Assembly: GCF_001956295.1 (NCBI RefSeq)
Contig: NZ_MRTD01000035.1
Location: forward strand, 1-33,061
Source: Paenibacillus sp. FSL A5-0031
Lineage (GTDB): Bacteria > Bacillota > Bacilli > Paenibacillales > Paenibacillaceae
DNA: 33,061 bases
Direction of reading: 5' to 3'
Part shown: positions 1 to 8,300 of the stretch, in pieces
Numbering within the stretch: the first letter of the stretch is position 1
Layout of the letters: every line of letters starts with the position of its first letter
The notes under the pieces: model-generated
Databases searched by the model: none
What the model saw: only the letters and a program-made list of their open reading frames with translations
What the model was told of the DNA's origin: nothing
Made by a program: the position numbers and the translations under genes

Positions 1-474
1 CTAGTTTTTAGTTCTATTTGTTCGCATTTGGCCGGTTCGGCGGAAATAGTGCTAATTTCTAGTGCTATTCCCAACGACTTCGTGCATTTGAGACATATTG
101 GAGGACAAGTATTGAAAATTAGACTAGTTTTTAGTTCTATTTGTGCAAATTTGGTCCATTTGGCGGAAATAGTGCTAATTTCTAGTGCTATTCCCAACGA
201 CTTCGTGCATTTGAGGCAATTTGGAGGACTAGTAATGAAAATTAGACTAGTTTTTAGTTCTATTTTTGCAAATTTGGTCCATTTGGCGGAAATAGAGCTA
301 ATTTCTAGTGCTATTCCCAACAATATCGTCCATTTGAGTCATATTCGAGGATAAGTAATGAAAATTAGACTAGTTTTTAGTTTTATTTGTGCGAATTTGG
401 TCAGTTTGGCGGAAATAGAGCTAATTTCTAGTGCTATTCCCAACAATATCGTCCATTTGAGGTGTATTGGAAGT
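1..474. repeat. Four-copy 123-bp tandem repeat with nested half-repeats
   Basis: Copies begin with CTAGTTTTTAGTT at 1, 124, 247 and 370, an exact 123-bp period; the fourth fades near 474. Each copy holds two diverged halves: CTAGTTTTTAGTTCTATTT... is echoed 51 bp later by CTAATTTCTAGTGCTATTC..., both ending in CATTTG. The period is 41 codons, so one frame stays open from position 1 (and beyond the left edge) to a TAA at 352-354. The translated halves also match, LVFSSICANLVHL against LISSAIPNDFVHL. No ribosome site is visible and the array may be cut by the window edge. It is either a non-coding repeat array or the tail of a low-complexity repeat protein; I favour non-coding. The remaining bases to 594 hold the upstream region of the next gene, with only a weak extended -10 (TGGTACACT, 552-560). 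Confidence 0.9.
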
Positions 475-594
475 TGAATCCATAAACTTCACAAGAGAAG
501 CCCTACTCTATCATATTTCTCTATAAAAACACACTGTAAACTCTCAAAATTTGGTACACTAGTAGCAAATTTGTTTTAAAAAAGGATGATGACC

Positions 595-1560
595 ATGTCC
601 GATCATAATGACCGTGATGATCTTGCTGATCGACGCCGCAGTAAGCTGAAGGTGCTTCGATTTGATAATAACGGTAAAGATTTAGTTGAATCCGAAAAGC
701 CTGACGAAACCTTTGCGGACGTAGGCGGGCTTGAGGATGTTAAGAAAAAAATACGCATGAATTTCATATTGCCATTGAAGCAGCCTGAGCTGTTTGCAGC
801 CTATGGCAAGGAAGCGGGCGGCAGCCTTCTGCTGTACGGGCCTCCAGGCTGCGGCAAAACCTTTCTTGCGCGAGCGGTTGCTGGAGAAATAGATGCTAAT
901 TTCATGCACATTGAGCTGCAGGCTATACTCGGCATGTATGTCGGTCAAAGCGAAAACAATTTGCATGACATTTTTGAGAAGGCTCGGGAAAATAAACCGT
1001 GCGTCATCTTTATCGATGAGCTTGACGCGATGGGCGGCAGCCGCAATCAGATGCGTCAGCATCATGACCGCATACTTGTCAATCAGCTTCTGATGGAGCT
1101 TGATGGACTTCGTACGTTCAATGATCAAGTATTTGTCATCGGAGCGACGAATACGCCTTGGTACCTTGATTCCGCGCTGCGCAGACCCGGAAGGTTTAAC
1201 CATATGATTTTTGTACCGCCGCCTGAAGAATCGGAGCGTACAACCATCCTGCAGCTAAAGCTAGCTGGAAAGCCGCTTTCCCCGCTTGATTTAAATAAAA
1301 TCTCGAAGGAGACCAAACATTTCTCAGGAGCGGATCTGGAGCAAATCGTGAAGGATGCCGTTGAGAGCGCACTGGAGCGTACACTTGATATTGGAGAAAT
1401 TCAGCCCATATCGCAGGACGATTTGAAAAAAGCTTCGAAAAACCGAAAGGCGACTACTCTCGATTGGTTTGCCACAGCCAAAAACTATGCTACGTTCAGC
1501 GATATTAATCAGGACTATCAAATCGTTCTCGATTATATGAAACAAAGCGGTTTGAAATAA
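595..1560 (+). CDS. AAA+ ATPase (CDC48/Vps4/FtsH-like single AAA module)
   Basis: A 321-residue soluble protein with one AAA domain after a charged N-terminus of about 40 residues. Visible motifs are Walker A GPPGCGKT (82-89), Walker B VIFIDELD (137-144), sensor-1 ATN (184-186), the second region of homology with arginine fingers in ALRRPGRF (194-201) and the C-terminal helix motif SGADLE (244-249). The family remodels or unfolds proteins as ring hexamers using ATP. The start is taken as the ATG at 595 because AAAGG at 581-585 lies 9 bases upstream; the ATG at 586 directly abuts it. The TPR membrane-protein gene begins 27 bp downstream with no terminator, so the two probably form an operon and the TPR protein may be an adaptor. 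The substrate is unknown. Confidence 0.88.
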   Translation: MSDHNDRDDLADRRRSKLKVLRFDNNGKDLVESEKPDETFADVGGLEDVKKKIRMNFILPLKQPELFAAYGKEAGGSLLLYGPPGCGKTFLARAVAGEIDANFMHIELQAILGMYVGQSENNLHDIFEKARENKPCVIFIDELDAMGGSRNQMRQHHDRILVNQLLMELDGLRTFNDQVFVIGATNTPWYLDSALRRPGRFNHMIFVPPPEESERTTILQLKLAGKPLSPLDLNKISKETKHFSGADLEQIVKDAVESALERTLDIGEIQPISQDDLKKASKNRKATTLDWFATAKNYATFSDINQDYQIVLDYMKQSGLK

Positions 1561-1587
1561 ATCCGATATAGCGAGGTAGACATAGTT

Positions 1588-2466
1588 ATGATGGAAATAG
1601 AAGAGGAAATGACCAGTAAACGATACGAGCGAATACAACAGCTCATGGGTTGGAAAAAGTTTAAGGAAGCATCTGTTGAGGCGCTTGCGTTAATTCAGGA
1701 TACTCCAGAGGACCCCTATGCCTATGCACTGTTCGGGCAAGTTAGTCTATACATGGATAATCTGGATCAAGCCCTTCACTGGACAGAACAATCGCTTCAA
1801 CGCGACCCGGAAAATGAATTAGCCTGGTTTGTTCGCAGCAATGCTTTTTATTCGATGGAAAATTGGAAAGCAGCCTTGGAATCGATTGCCGAAGGGCAGC
1901 GAATAGATCCTTATGAACCACATTATTATTTCTTGCTGGCTAATATATACAATAAGACAAGAAGGTATGAAGAAGCCCGGGATTTGCTATTAAAAGGACT
2001 TGAAATCTCTCCTGAAAATTCATTGTATCTCGCTAATTTAAGCTATAACGAAGCGTTGTTGAATCATTTTTCCGAATCAAAAATGCTGGCTAATCAAGCT
2101 TTGCGGCTTGATGTCGAGTCTGATATGGTTTACTTATATTTGGCATGGTCAGCAGAAAGACGGAACGATTACGACGACTATTTGCTCATGCTCAAGAACG
2201 CGATTAGATTAGATCCTGAAGACAAACAAATTCGCCAGGAGTTTCTCGAAGGACTGCAAAAAAATTATAAATTTTATCGTATCATGCTTTTGCCGGGAAA
2301 TCTCTTGAAAAAGCTAAAGCCCTGGCAGGTTCTTCTCATTTGGATTGTGATTTGGATTGTCTTTAAGCCGCTCGTTATATTATTTATTATTCTTTATGTC
2401 GCGACGCACTGGATTACAAGGCTGCTCGTGCATGTAAAAGTGTTTGGCTGGAAACGAAGAAGGTGA
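1588..2466 (+). CDS. TPR-repeat protein with C-terminal membrane anchor
   Basis: This 292-residue protein has about six tetratricopeptide-like helical repeats across residues 10-225, for example AWFVRSNAFYSMENWKAALE and the following helix pairs ending in D/SPE(N/D). A strongly hydrophobic stretch follows at about 244-275, then a basic tail (GWKRRR). The repeats probably face the cytoplasm and bind a partner. GAGG at 1573-1576 lies 11 bases before the ATG at 1588; a second ATG follows at once. The gene sits 27 bp after the AAA+ ATPase and its stop codon overlaps a strong terminator. The context suggests a membrane-tethered adaptor for the ATPase; that partnership is inference. Confidence 0.82.
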   Translation: MMEIEEEMTSKRYERIQQLMGWKKFKEASVEALALIQDTPEDPYAYALFGQVSLYMDNLDQALHWTEQSLQRDPENELAWFVRSNAFYSMENWKAALESIAEGQRIDPYEPHYYFLLANIYNKTRRYEEARDLLLKGLEISPENSLYLANLSYNEALLNHFSESKMLANQALRLDVESDMVYLYLAWSAERRNDYDDYLLMLKNAIRLDPEDKQIRQEFLEGLQKNYKFYRIMLLPGNLLKKLKPWQVLLIWIVIWIVFKPLVILFIILYVATHWITRLLVHVKVFGWKRRR

Positions 2467-2491
2467 GCAGCTTGTGCTCACCTTCTTTTTT
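2457..2491 (+). terminator. Intrinsic terminator of AAA/TPR operon
   Basis: A 13-bp perfect stem (AAGAAGGTGAGCA with TGCTCACCTTCTT) closes a 5-base loop and continues into a run of T. The TPR stop codon lies inside the left arm. The convergent SLH gene ends 25 bp beyond. Confidence 0.9.
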
Positions 2492-2515
2492 ACTCAAATC
2501 GAAGCCATGCCTATA

Positions 2516-3538
2516 TTATTTAAGCACAATATCCAGCCGCATAATCGTTATATAAGCTTGTTGGCGCGTATACGTGCCTTTTGGGCTAAATTTATTGTTC
2601 CCAATGCCTTTCATGACATCATGCATCGACACAAAATCAACGCTCGGCTTTGCCCAGCTTGCTATGATGCTATTGTCTGCAAATGCCGAAGCGTCAGCTG
2701 GAACCTTATAGCCAAGCACCTTGGCTGTGTTCGTAAGCATGACCGCTGCTTCTTGCCTCGTGATGCTTCCGCTTGGATCAAACTTCCCATTTCCTTTACC
2801 TTTGACGATACCCATCAAATAAGCAGCTACTACTTCTTTAACCTTCGTATCCGTAAATGGATTATCGCTCAGGACAACTTGTTTTTCTGCTAAAATCTCA
2901 TCAATCGTCTGGCTTTTCTCCACTTCAAGCAGTCTAATAATAATTTTCGCAAAATCTGCACGTGTGATTAGCTTCTTGTAGTTGTTTTGCAGCTCCGCTG
3001 GAATAAGCCCGGCTGATATCGCTTCATCAACCTCTATCTTTGCCCAAGCATCAGGTTGATCGCCTATTGCTGCGCTCGTGTCAATCTTAAAGAAGTAGCT
3101 TGCTCTGTCGCCTGTTGCCTCATCTAAGATGAACAATTCATAATAGGGAACGCCATAATCAAAGGTTACTGTTCCCGTCGTATTAGCGGGTAAAGCATTA
3201 ACGAGCTCCTTCTTGCCGTTTATCGTCCAAGGTACTGGACTCGAAACCAAAACGCCATTTACCAAGCTATAACCAAATACAACAACGCTAGTATCAACCT
3301 TTGCTGTATAGTTCAGAACCGCTTTTTCTGGAACGAGTATCGAAGTAATTGTAACATCCTTATATACATCTCCTAGATCGTTGAACGTTAACGTCTCTTT
3401 CACTTCGCCCGATTTCTTCGAAATCGAATATGTATACTTATCCTTCGAAATCTCAGCTGCAGCAGCTGGCATTACGAATGAAAACGTCATTAAGCAGATT
3501 GTCAGCCATATCAAAACAGCTTTTTCCCTTCTTTTCAT
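2516..3538 (-). CDS. Secreted SLH-domain cell-surface protein
   Basis: A 340-residue exported protein. Residues 1-28 are a signal peptide: basic MKRREK, a hydrophobic core, then a PAAAA cleavage region. Residues 30-165 form an unrecognised domain. Three S-layer homology repeats follow, at roughly 167-210, 228-275 and 285-335, with typical phrases such as GIVKGKGNGKFDPSGSITRQE and FVSMHDVMKGIGNNKFSP (given in part). SLH triplets bind pyruvylated secondary cell-wall polymer, so the protein is probably non-covalently wall-bound. The first repeat is the most diverged. CCTCC at 3546-3550 (GGAGG on this strand) supports the start. It appears monocistronic, flanked by terminators on both sides. Confidence 0.9.
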   Translation of the reverse strand: MKRREKAVLIWLTICLMTFSFVMPAAAAEISKDKYTYSISKKSGEVKETLTFNDLGDVYKDVTITSILVPEKAVLNYTAKVDTSVVVFGYSLVNGVLVSSPVPWTINGKKELVNALPANTTGTVTFDYGVPYYELFILDEATGDRASYFFKIDTSAAIGDQPDAWAKIEVDEAISAGLIPAELQNNYKKLITRADFAKIIIRLLEVEKSQTIDEILAEKQVVLSDNPFTDTKVKEVVAAYLMGIVKGKGNGKFDPSGSITRQEAAVMLTNTAKVLGYKVPADASAFADNSIIASWAKPSVDFVSMHDVMKGIGNNKFSPKGTYTRQQAYITIMRLDIVLK

Positions 3539-3649
3539 ACCAGTACCTCCATGTTTAATGAAATGTATCTGCTATTAATTCAACAATACCAGTGGATTTC
3601 CCTTCATTTTCGACAAAACCGCTGCTTATAACACCTATACAATAAATAG

Positions 3650-3690
3650 CAAAAGACATTTGTGCACTTTCAGTGCGGCAAATGTCCTTT
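3650..3690 (-). terminator. Intrinsic terminator after pncB
   Basis: On the minus strand, GACATTTG pairs with CAAATGTC and an inner GCACT pairs with AGTGC, followed by TTTTGCTATTT. It lies just beyond the nicotinate phosphoribosyltransferase stop codon. Confidence 0.85.
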
Positions 3691-3703
3691 ATTCATACTG
3701 TTA

Positions 3704-5146
3704 CTATTGTTGATGCTTCTGTATCAATTCCCGCTTTAGCTCCCACGTCGCTTCACTTAAATTAACGCGGTACGCTTCCGCGTTGAGCTTACGCAAATAT
3801 TGCGGCCAAAATAGTTCAAATTGTCCTTTATGATAGCTTCGAATTTGATCTAAGCTCGGCATATCATATACTAATTCGCCATCTGCAAAAATCGGCTTTA
3901 ATAATGTTATCGCCTCATAATGAGTAATAAATTTATGAATATAAGAATGAACCGGGTCAAACAGTTTAATTCGCTCTCCCCTGTTTACATGCTGCTCATC
4001 CCTCAGCGTAATATAATCTGCTTCTGCTTTTCCAGTTGATGTGTTAATGATTCGGTAAAGCTGCTTGAAACCCGGTGTCGATATCTTCTCTGGATTAGCT
4101 GAAATTTTGATAACCGGCTCGTAGCTCCCATTTTTCTCACGCGCGACAAGCTTGTACACACCGCCGAGTGAAGGCTGATCCGCTGCGGTAATCAGCTTTG
4201 TACCGATACCCCATACATCAATCTTTGCGCCTTGTGACTTTAGGTTAGAAATAATAGCTTCGTCCAAGTCACTGGAGGCAACGATATTCACATAAGGCAG
4301 GCCAGCTTCATCGAGCATTTTCCGCGCCATTTGTGATAAATATGCTAAATCACCGCTATCAAGGCGGATCGCATTCATTCGTTTACCCTGGCTCTCTAGC
4401 ATATGGGCGATCTTAATCGCGTTGGGAACTCCGCTTTTGAGCGTGTTGTACGTATCTACCAGCAGAGTTACATAGTCAGGCAGCGATTCCGCATAAGCTC
4501 GAAATGCTTCCTCCTCCGTATCATGCCCCTGCACCCAAGAATGGGCATGCGTGCCTTTGGCAGGAATGCCAAACAGCATGCCAGCCCTCATATTAGACGT
4601 CGCATGGAAGCCCGCAATATAAGTAGCTCTTGCTCCCCAAACCGCTGCATCTGCCTCTTGCGCACGCCTCGTTCCGAACTCAAGCAATACGTCATCTGGA
4701 GCAACCTGCTTAATTCGAGCAGCCTTCGTCGCGATCAACGTCTGATAGTTCATCATATTGAGGATAGCCGTTTCTATGAGCTGTGCTTCAAATACGCGTG
4801 CCTCAACGCAGAACAATGGTTCATTCGCAAAAACGAGCGTTCCTTCCTCTACCGAATAAATATTGCCTGTAAACCGAAAGCTGCGCAGCTCATCAAGAAA
4901 CTCCTCTTTGTAGTTCTCTTCTTGCGTACGCAAATATGTAATTTCCTCTTCTCCGAAATGAAGAGATTGAATGTATTCCACAATTCTCTCCAAACCTGCG
5001 AATACAGCAAAGCCGTTATTAAAGGGAAGCTTGCGGAAATACGCCTCGAATACAACCCTCTCATCTTTGCTTCCTTGCAGCCAATGCGCGTACATCATAT
5101 TTATTTGGTACTTATCTGTATGAAGTGTCAAATTTGTATAACTCAT
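3704..5146 (-). CDS. pncB: Nicotinate phosphoribosyltransferase
   Basis: A 480-residue NAPRTase. It condenses nicotinate with PRPP, with ATP hydrolysis, to nicotinate mononucleotide in the Preiss-Handler route to NAD. Recognisable blocks are the N-terminal TDKYQINMMYAHW, the central EFGTRRAQEADAAVWGARAT and the GTHAHSWVQ loop carrying the likely phosphorylated histidine, plus IRLDSGDLAYLSQ and VWGIGTKLITA in the phosphate-binding half. The start at 5146 is chosen because AGGGAG (5155-5160) lies 8-9 bases upstream and the protein then begins as in the family; the reading frame stays open about 96 bases further upstream without similarity. It is a single gene bounded by terminators. The NAMPT operon about 21 kb away gives this genome both nicotinate and nicotinamide entry points. 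Confidence 0.95.
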   Translation of the reverse strand: MSYTNLTLHTDKYQINMMYAHWLQGSKDERVVFEAYFRKLPFNNGFAVFAGLERIVEYIQSLHFGEEEITYLRTQEENYKEEFLDELRSFRFTGNIYSVEEGTLVFANEPLFCVEARVFEAQLIETAILNMMNYQTLIATKAARIKQVAPDDVLLEFGTRRAQEADAAVWGARATYIAGFHATSNMRAGMLFGIPAKGTHAHSWVQGHDTEEEAFRAYAESLPDYVTLLVDTYNTLKSGVPNAIKIAHMLESQGKRMNAIRLDSGDLAYLSQMARKMLDEAGLPYVNIVASSDLDEAIISNLKSQGAKIDVWGIGTKLITAADQPSLGGVYKLVAREKNGSYEPVIKISANPEKISTPGFKQLYRIINTSTGKAEADYITLRDEQHVNRGERIKLFDPVHSYIHKFITHYEAITLLKPIFADGELVYDMPSLDQIRSYHKGQFELFWPQYLRKLNAEAYRVNLSEATWELKRELIQKHQQ

Positions 5147-5203
5147 CCCATTAACTCCCTTCCCTAGTACTCTCTCCAATACCCGTTCCTTTAAGTCTTG
5201 AAA

Positions 5204-5248
5204 ACAAAAAAAGCGCCGTTGAGATCGAATAACTCCGCTCAATAACGC
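5204..5248 (-). terminator. Intrinsic terminator of the des-desK-desR operon
   Basis: On the minus strand, GCGTTATTGAG pairs imperfectly (two G-U pairs, one mismatch) with CTCAACGGCGC, followed by seven T. It lies 36 bp after the desR stop codon. Confidence 0.8.
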
Positions 5249-5284
5249 ATCATATTTTCACTTCGGTGCTCTTGTACCGGTACA

Positions 5285-5884
5285 TTATTTGAACCAGCCC
5301 TTTTCTTTAAACCGAGTAATCGCCTCGATGCGGTTGCTGACGTCAAGCTTATCAAGAATGACAGATATATAGTTGCGAACGGTACCCGTCGTAATAAACA
5401 GCTCGCTTGCAATTTCCTTCGTGTTTTTCCCATCTGCTACGAGCACAAGCACTTCCTTCTCGCGCTCTGTTAACGGATTTTCTTGTCCGTATGCCTCATC
5501 TACAAGCTCCGATGCGAAGATCCGTCGTCCAGCCATGACGCTGCGAATCGAATTGGCAAGCTCCTCGCTTGGGCTGTCCTTTAGCAAATAGCCGCTAACT
5601 CCCGCTTTGAGAGCACGCTCAAAGTAACCGGATCTTGCAAATGTCGTCAAAATAATGACCTTGCAGCCCTGTCCCTTCAGCTCCTCAGCAGCATCAAGCC
5701 CCGTCTTGGCCGGCATTTCAATATCCATAATGCAAATATCAGGCTTATGCTCATGCACAAGTTTTATGGCATCTTCTCCATTGCTTGCTCTTCCGACGAC
5801 CTTCATATCGTCTTCCAAGTCAAGCAAGGAAGCGAGGGCGCCCAGCAGCATGCGCTGATCCTCGGCAATGACGATTCTGATCAT
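5285..5884 (-). CDS. desR: DesR-type response regulator (NarL/FixJ family)
   Basis: A 199-residue response regulator, the length of B. subtilis DesR. The receiver domain (1-120) has acidic residues E8/D9, the phospho-acceptor D54 in CIMDIEMP, T82 in ILTTFA and K104 in LLKDSPSEE. The LuxR-type HTH (about 135-199) reads LTEREKEVL...TKEIA...GTVRNYIS. In B. subtilis, phosphorylated DesR activates des when DesK senses increased membrane order. The start is the ATG at 5884, with GAGGG 5 bases upstream; an in-frame TTG at 5896 would place the ribosome site inside the gene. It lies 31 bp after desK in the same transcript and is followed by a terminator. Confidence 0.95.
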   Translation of the reverse strand: MIRIVIAEDQRMLLGALASLLDLEDDMKVVGRASNGEDAIKLVHEHKPDICIMDIEMPAKTGLDAAEELKGQGCKVIILTTFARSGYFERALKAGVSGYLLKDSPSEELANSIRSVMAGRRIFASELVDEAYGQENPLTEREKEVLVLVADGKNTKEIASELFITTGTVRNYISVILDKLDVSNRIEAITRFKEKGWFK

Positions 5885-5915
5885 ATTATCCCTCAATCCC
5901 CTTTTCAGCTAATCA

Positions 5916-7034
5916 TTACATTTGTTTAATAACGTTCGGCACCTTAATAATGAGCGTTGCTCCGTCACTCGAAATGATATCTAGGCTTCCGTTCACGAAT
6001 TCTAAACGCTCCTTCATGCCTTGTAGACCATGGCCTCCGTAGTTTCTAGCTTCATCAGGAATGCCTACACCATTGTCCTGCACCTTCAGCGACAGCTCTG
6101 TACGCGATGATTGAATCGTTACGGTGCACGTCGTTGCTCCGCTGTGCTTGACAACATTCGTTACCGCTTCCTTCAAACACATGCTGAGAACATTTTCAGT
6201 GAGCAAATTCGCAGTACCAAGCTTCAATTCTCCGACGAGCTCGAATTCAATTTCGGCAGCCTTCAAAATCTGCTTTACCCGAAACATTTCATCCTCAATT
6301 CTCGTCCCGCGCATCTGCGTAACCATTTCCCGCACTTCTTTAAGCGCGGTTCTCGCCGTCTGGCGCACATCATTGATTTCCGCTTGGGCTTGCGCTGGGT
6401 TCTTGACCATCAGCTTGCCGGCGAGGTCACTCTTCAAACCGATTAGCGACAGCTTCTGTCCCAGCGTATCATGCAAATCACGTGCGATTCGCTGCCTCTC
6501 CTCAAGCTTTACAAGTTCCGATATCCGCTTATTCGCGTCCTCAAGCTGCCCTTCGAGCTGACCCTGCTTGTTTTTGTTGTACGTGTTGAAGGGAAGCAGA
6601 ATAACGACAATGAGACTAATGAGTATGAACGGAAACTGTGTAAAAAACAACGTGTTCTGTGTAGCAAATCCGTAATTGACCGTTACGAACGTACTGACAA
6701 TATGAATCGTATACAGAGTAAAAAATCCAGCTCGATTCTGAATATGTCCGATAAAAAAAGCTAGAAAAATCGAAAAATAAACGTAACTGAACAATAAAGT
6801 CATCGCAATCGATATAATAATTTGCACACTCGTCCAGAAATACACTAGCCAGCCCTTAGACACAAACGATAGCCGGTAACAAATAAAAAATAAAATAATC
6901 ATGATGATACCGGATACGGCTTCATAAGGGGAAGACGAACGAAAAATAAAATAAAAAGGCAAAATACAGAAGACGACCCACACATATGGGCTTAGACCTG
7001 TGTTTTTCTGAAAAATCTGATACCACTTGTTCAT
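5916..7034 (-). CDS. desK: DesK-type membrane thermosensor histidine kinase
   Basis: A 372-residue sensor kinase with five hydrophobic segments in residues 17-148, a coiled-coil linker (about 155-180), a HisKA_3 dimerisation helix with the phospho-histidine at H188 (RIARDLHDTLGQKLSLIGLK) and an HATPase domain (N box KEAVTNVVKHS, G1 DNGVGIP, G2 GGHGLQGM). B. subtilis DesK also has its phospho-acceptor at H188. AAAGGA nine bases before the ATG at 7034 fixes the start; the frame is open to 7061 without a better site. The N-terminal interface reads FQKNTGLSPY: K10 of the B. subtilis 'sunken buoy' motif is kept, but Asn is at 11 and Thr at 12 rather than Asn at 12. It acts in the membrane, as kinase or phosphatase toward DesR. 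Confidence 0.95.
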   Translation of the reverse strand: MNKWYQIFQKNTGLSPYVWVVFCILPFYFIFRSSSPYEAVSGIIMIILFFICYRLSFVSKGWLVYFWTSVQIIISIAMTLLFSYVYFSIFLAFFIGHIQNRAGFFTLYTIHIVSTFVTVNYGFATQNTLFFTQFPFILISLIVVILLPFNTYNKNKQGQLEGQLEDANKRISELVKLEERQRIARDLHDTLGQKLSLIGLKSDLAGKLMVKNPAQAQAEINDVRQTARTALKEVREMVTQMRGTRIEDEMFRVKQILKAAEIEFELVGELKLGTANLLTENVLSMCLKEAVTNVVKHSGATTCTVTIQSSRTELSLKVQDNGVGIPDEARNYGGHGLQGMKERLEFVNGSLDIISSDGATLIIKVPNVIKQM

Positions 7035-7071
7035 GGTCGTCCATCCTTTATCCCATGCCATACGATGGTTA

Positions 7072-7088
7072 TGATTATTTTATAATCA
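7072..7088. promoter_or_regulatory. AT-rich palindrome upstream of desK
   Basis: TGATTATTTTATAATCA is a 7-bp inverted repeat with a 3-base centre, 38 bp upstream of the desK start. It could be an operator or part of a local AT-rich promoter; no clean -35/-10 pair could be set around it. Confidence 0.35.
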
Positions 7089-7141
7089 TTTTAGCATATA
7101 CAACAATTCAAGTATTTATTTTCCTTGATGCTATATGCACT

Positions 7142-7170
7142 AGAAGCCAGCCTGTAAGGGCGTGGCTTCT
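7142..7170 (-). other. Hairpin between des and desK
   Basis: AGAAGCCA pairs perfectly with TGGCTTCT across a 13-base loop, with a further possible CC/GG pair inside. It follows the des stop codon by about 20 bp and has no U-tract, so it resembles an mRNA-stabilising or processing hairpin rather than a terminator. It may set the ratio of desaturase to kinase/regulator message. Confidence 0.5.
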
Positions 7171-7189
7171 GGTGTATGTTTAAATGGAG

Positions 7190-8245
7190 TTATTTAAATT
7201 TCAAGCTTGCTTGTGTCGCTTTTATTTTCTCAGATGCAGCTTTTGCTTTCCGAAGACGATGCTTGATCCCTTTGAAGCTGACAAATTTTTTGTCTGATTC
7301 ATCCCAAAGACGGAACTGGAGTGATTCTAAGCTTTCGCTGATCGTAATCGTCGTCGCTTTGTGAAGCGGCGGCGTTGCATTATGCGCTTTTTCCAAGTTA
7401 TAGTTCGGAACCTTTGGGCTCAAATGATGAACGTGGTGGAAGCCAATGTTGCCTGTAATCCATTGCAGCACTTTAGGCAGCTTGTAGTAAGAGCTTCCGT
7501 CAACGGCAGCTTTCACATAACTCCACTCGTCTTCATTCTCAAAATAAGAATCTTCGAATTGATGCTGTACATAGAACAACCATATGCCGAGCAGACCCGA
7601 TACAAAAAACACAGGACCTTGAACAAGCAGGAATGCTTGCCAACCGATTGCCCAGATCAGAAGCGCGTAAGAGCCTACGATCAAAGCATTTGTTAAATAA
7701 GTGTTCATCCGTTCCTTGCGTCTAGCGCCTTTAACATTAAAGCGGTATTGAATAAGGAAAACACCGATTGGACCAAGTCCAAACATAACTAGCGGATGAC
7801 GATACATACGATAGGCAAACCGGCGCATAAGCGGCGCAGCGGCGTATTCTTCTACCGTTAGAATCCACAAATCGCCAACGCCCCGTTTATCGAGGTTGCT
7901 GCTTGTTGCGTGATGGATAGAATGTGAATTTTTCCACTGTCTATAAGGGACAAGCGTAATGACGCCTGTAATTGTGCCTATGATATCGTTTGCTTTTTTG
8001 CTTTTGAAAAACGATCCGTGACAGCAGTCATGAAAAATGATGAAGGTACGAATGACGAAACCAGAAGTAAGCACCACCAACGGAGCAGTAAGCCAGTACG
8101 ATATGGAAAGACTATAGTAAGAGGCATACCAGAGCAGAACGAGTGGCACTAAGGTGTTAATAAGCTGTCTGATGCTCGACTTTAAATCCGTTTTCTCAAA
8201 TGGGGCAACTTCTTTTTTCAAGTGAGCATGTTTAAGCTCTGTCAT
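7190..8245 (-). CDS. des: Acyl-lipid fatty acid desaturase
   Basis: A 351-residue integral membrane di-iron desaturase. The three histidine boxes are HDCCH (72-76), HSIHH (108-112) and HHVHH (270-274), separated by hydrophobic segments at about 30-70, 90-105, 155-168 and 185-225. The sequence closely follows B. subtilis Des (delta-5 desaturase), for instance HATSSNLDKRG and LSPKVPNYNLE, so it should introduce a double bond into phospholipid acyl chains to restore fluidity in the cold. GAGGAGG lies 8 bases before the ATG at 8245. The gene order des-desK-desR is the same as in B. subtilis, so regulation by the downstream two-component system is expected. The C-terminal 30 residues are lysine/alanine rich and variable. 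Confidence 0.96.
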   Translation of the reverse strand: MTELKHAHLKKEVAPFEKTDLKSSIRQLINTLVPLVLLWYASYYSLSISYWLTAPLVVLTSGFVIRTFIIFHDCCHGSFFKSKKANDIIGTITGVITLVPYRQWKNSHSIHHATSSNLDKRGVGDLWILTVEEYAAAPLMRRFAYRMYRHPLVMFGLGPIGVFLIQYRFNVKGARRKERMNTYLTNALIVGSYALLIWAIGWQAFLLVQGPVFFVSGLLGIWLFYVQHQFEDSYFENEDEWSYVKAAVDGSSYYKLPKVLQWITGNIGFHHVHHLSPKVPNYNLEKAHNATPPLHKATTITISESLESLQFRLWDESDKKFVSFKGIKHRLRKAKAASEKIKATQASLKFK

Positions 8246-8300
8246 CGCATTTTCCTCCTCAATATGACGCTTGGAGAGTATCCCGGACGTCTAACGCAGT

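Noticed and set aside
28..354. 108-residue ORF over the tandem repeats
   Set aside because: It has no ribosome site, is made wholly of repeat units, is open to the left window edge and is stopped in the third copy. Reported as a repeat, with coding left open.
1..474. Possible CRISPR array
   Set aside because: Units are contiguous 123-bp tandem copies with no unique spacers, and no cas genes are present.
682..1203. 173-codon minus-strand ORF
   Set aside because: It is antisense to the AAA+ ATPase and has no recognisable domain or ribosome site.
2444..2893. 149-codon plus-strand ORF
   Set aside because: It runs through a terminator hairpin and lies antisense to the SLH gene.
4403..5167. 254-codon plus-strand ORF
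   Set aside because: It is antisense to pncB, which has clear catalytic motifs on the minus strand; the plus-strand peptide is low-complexity and unrecognisable.
7142..7170. Terminator between des and desK
   Set aside because: The stem is perfect but there is no U-tract on either strand.
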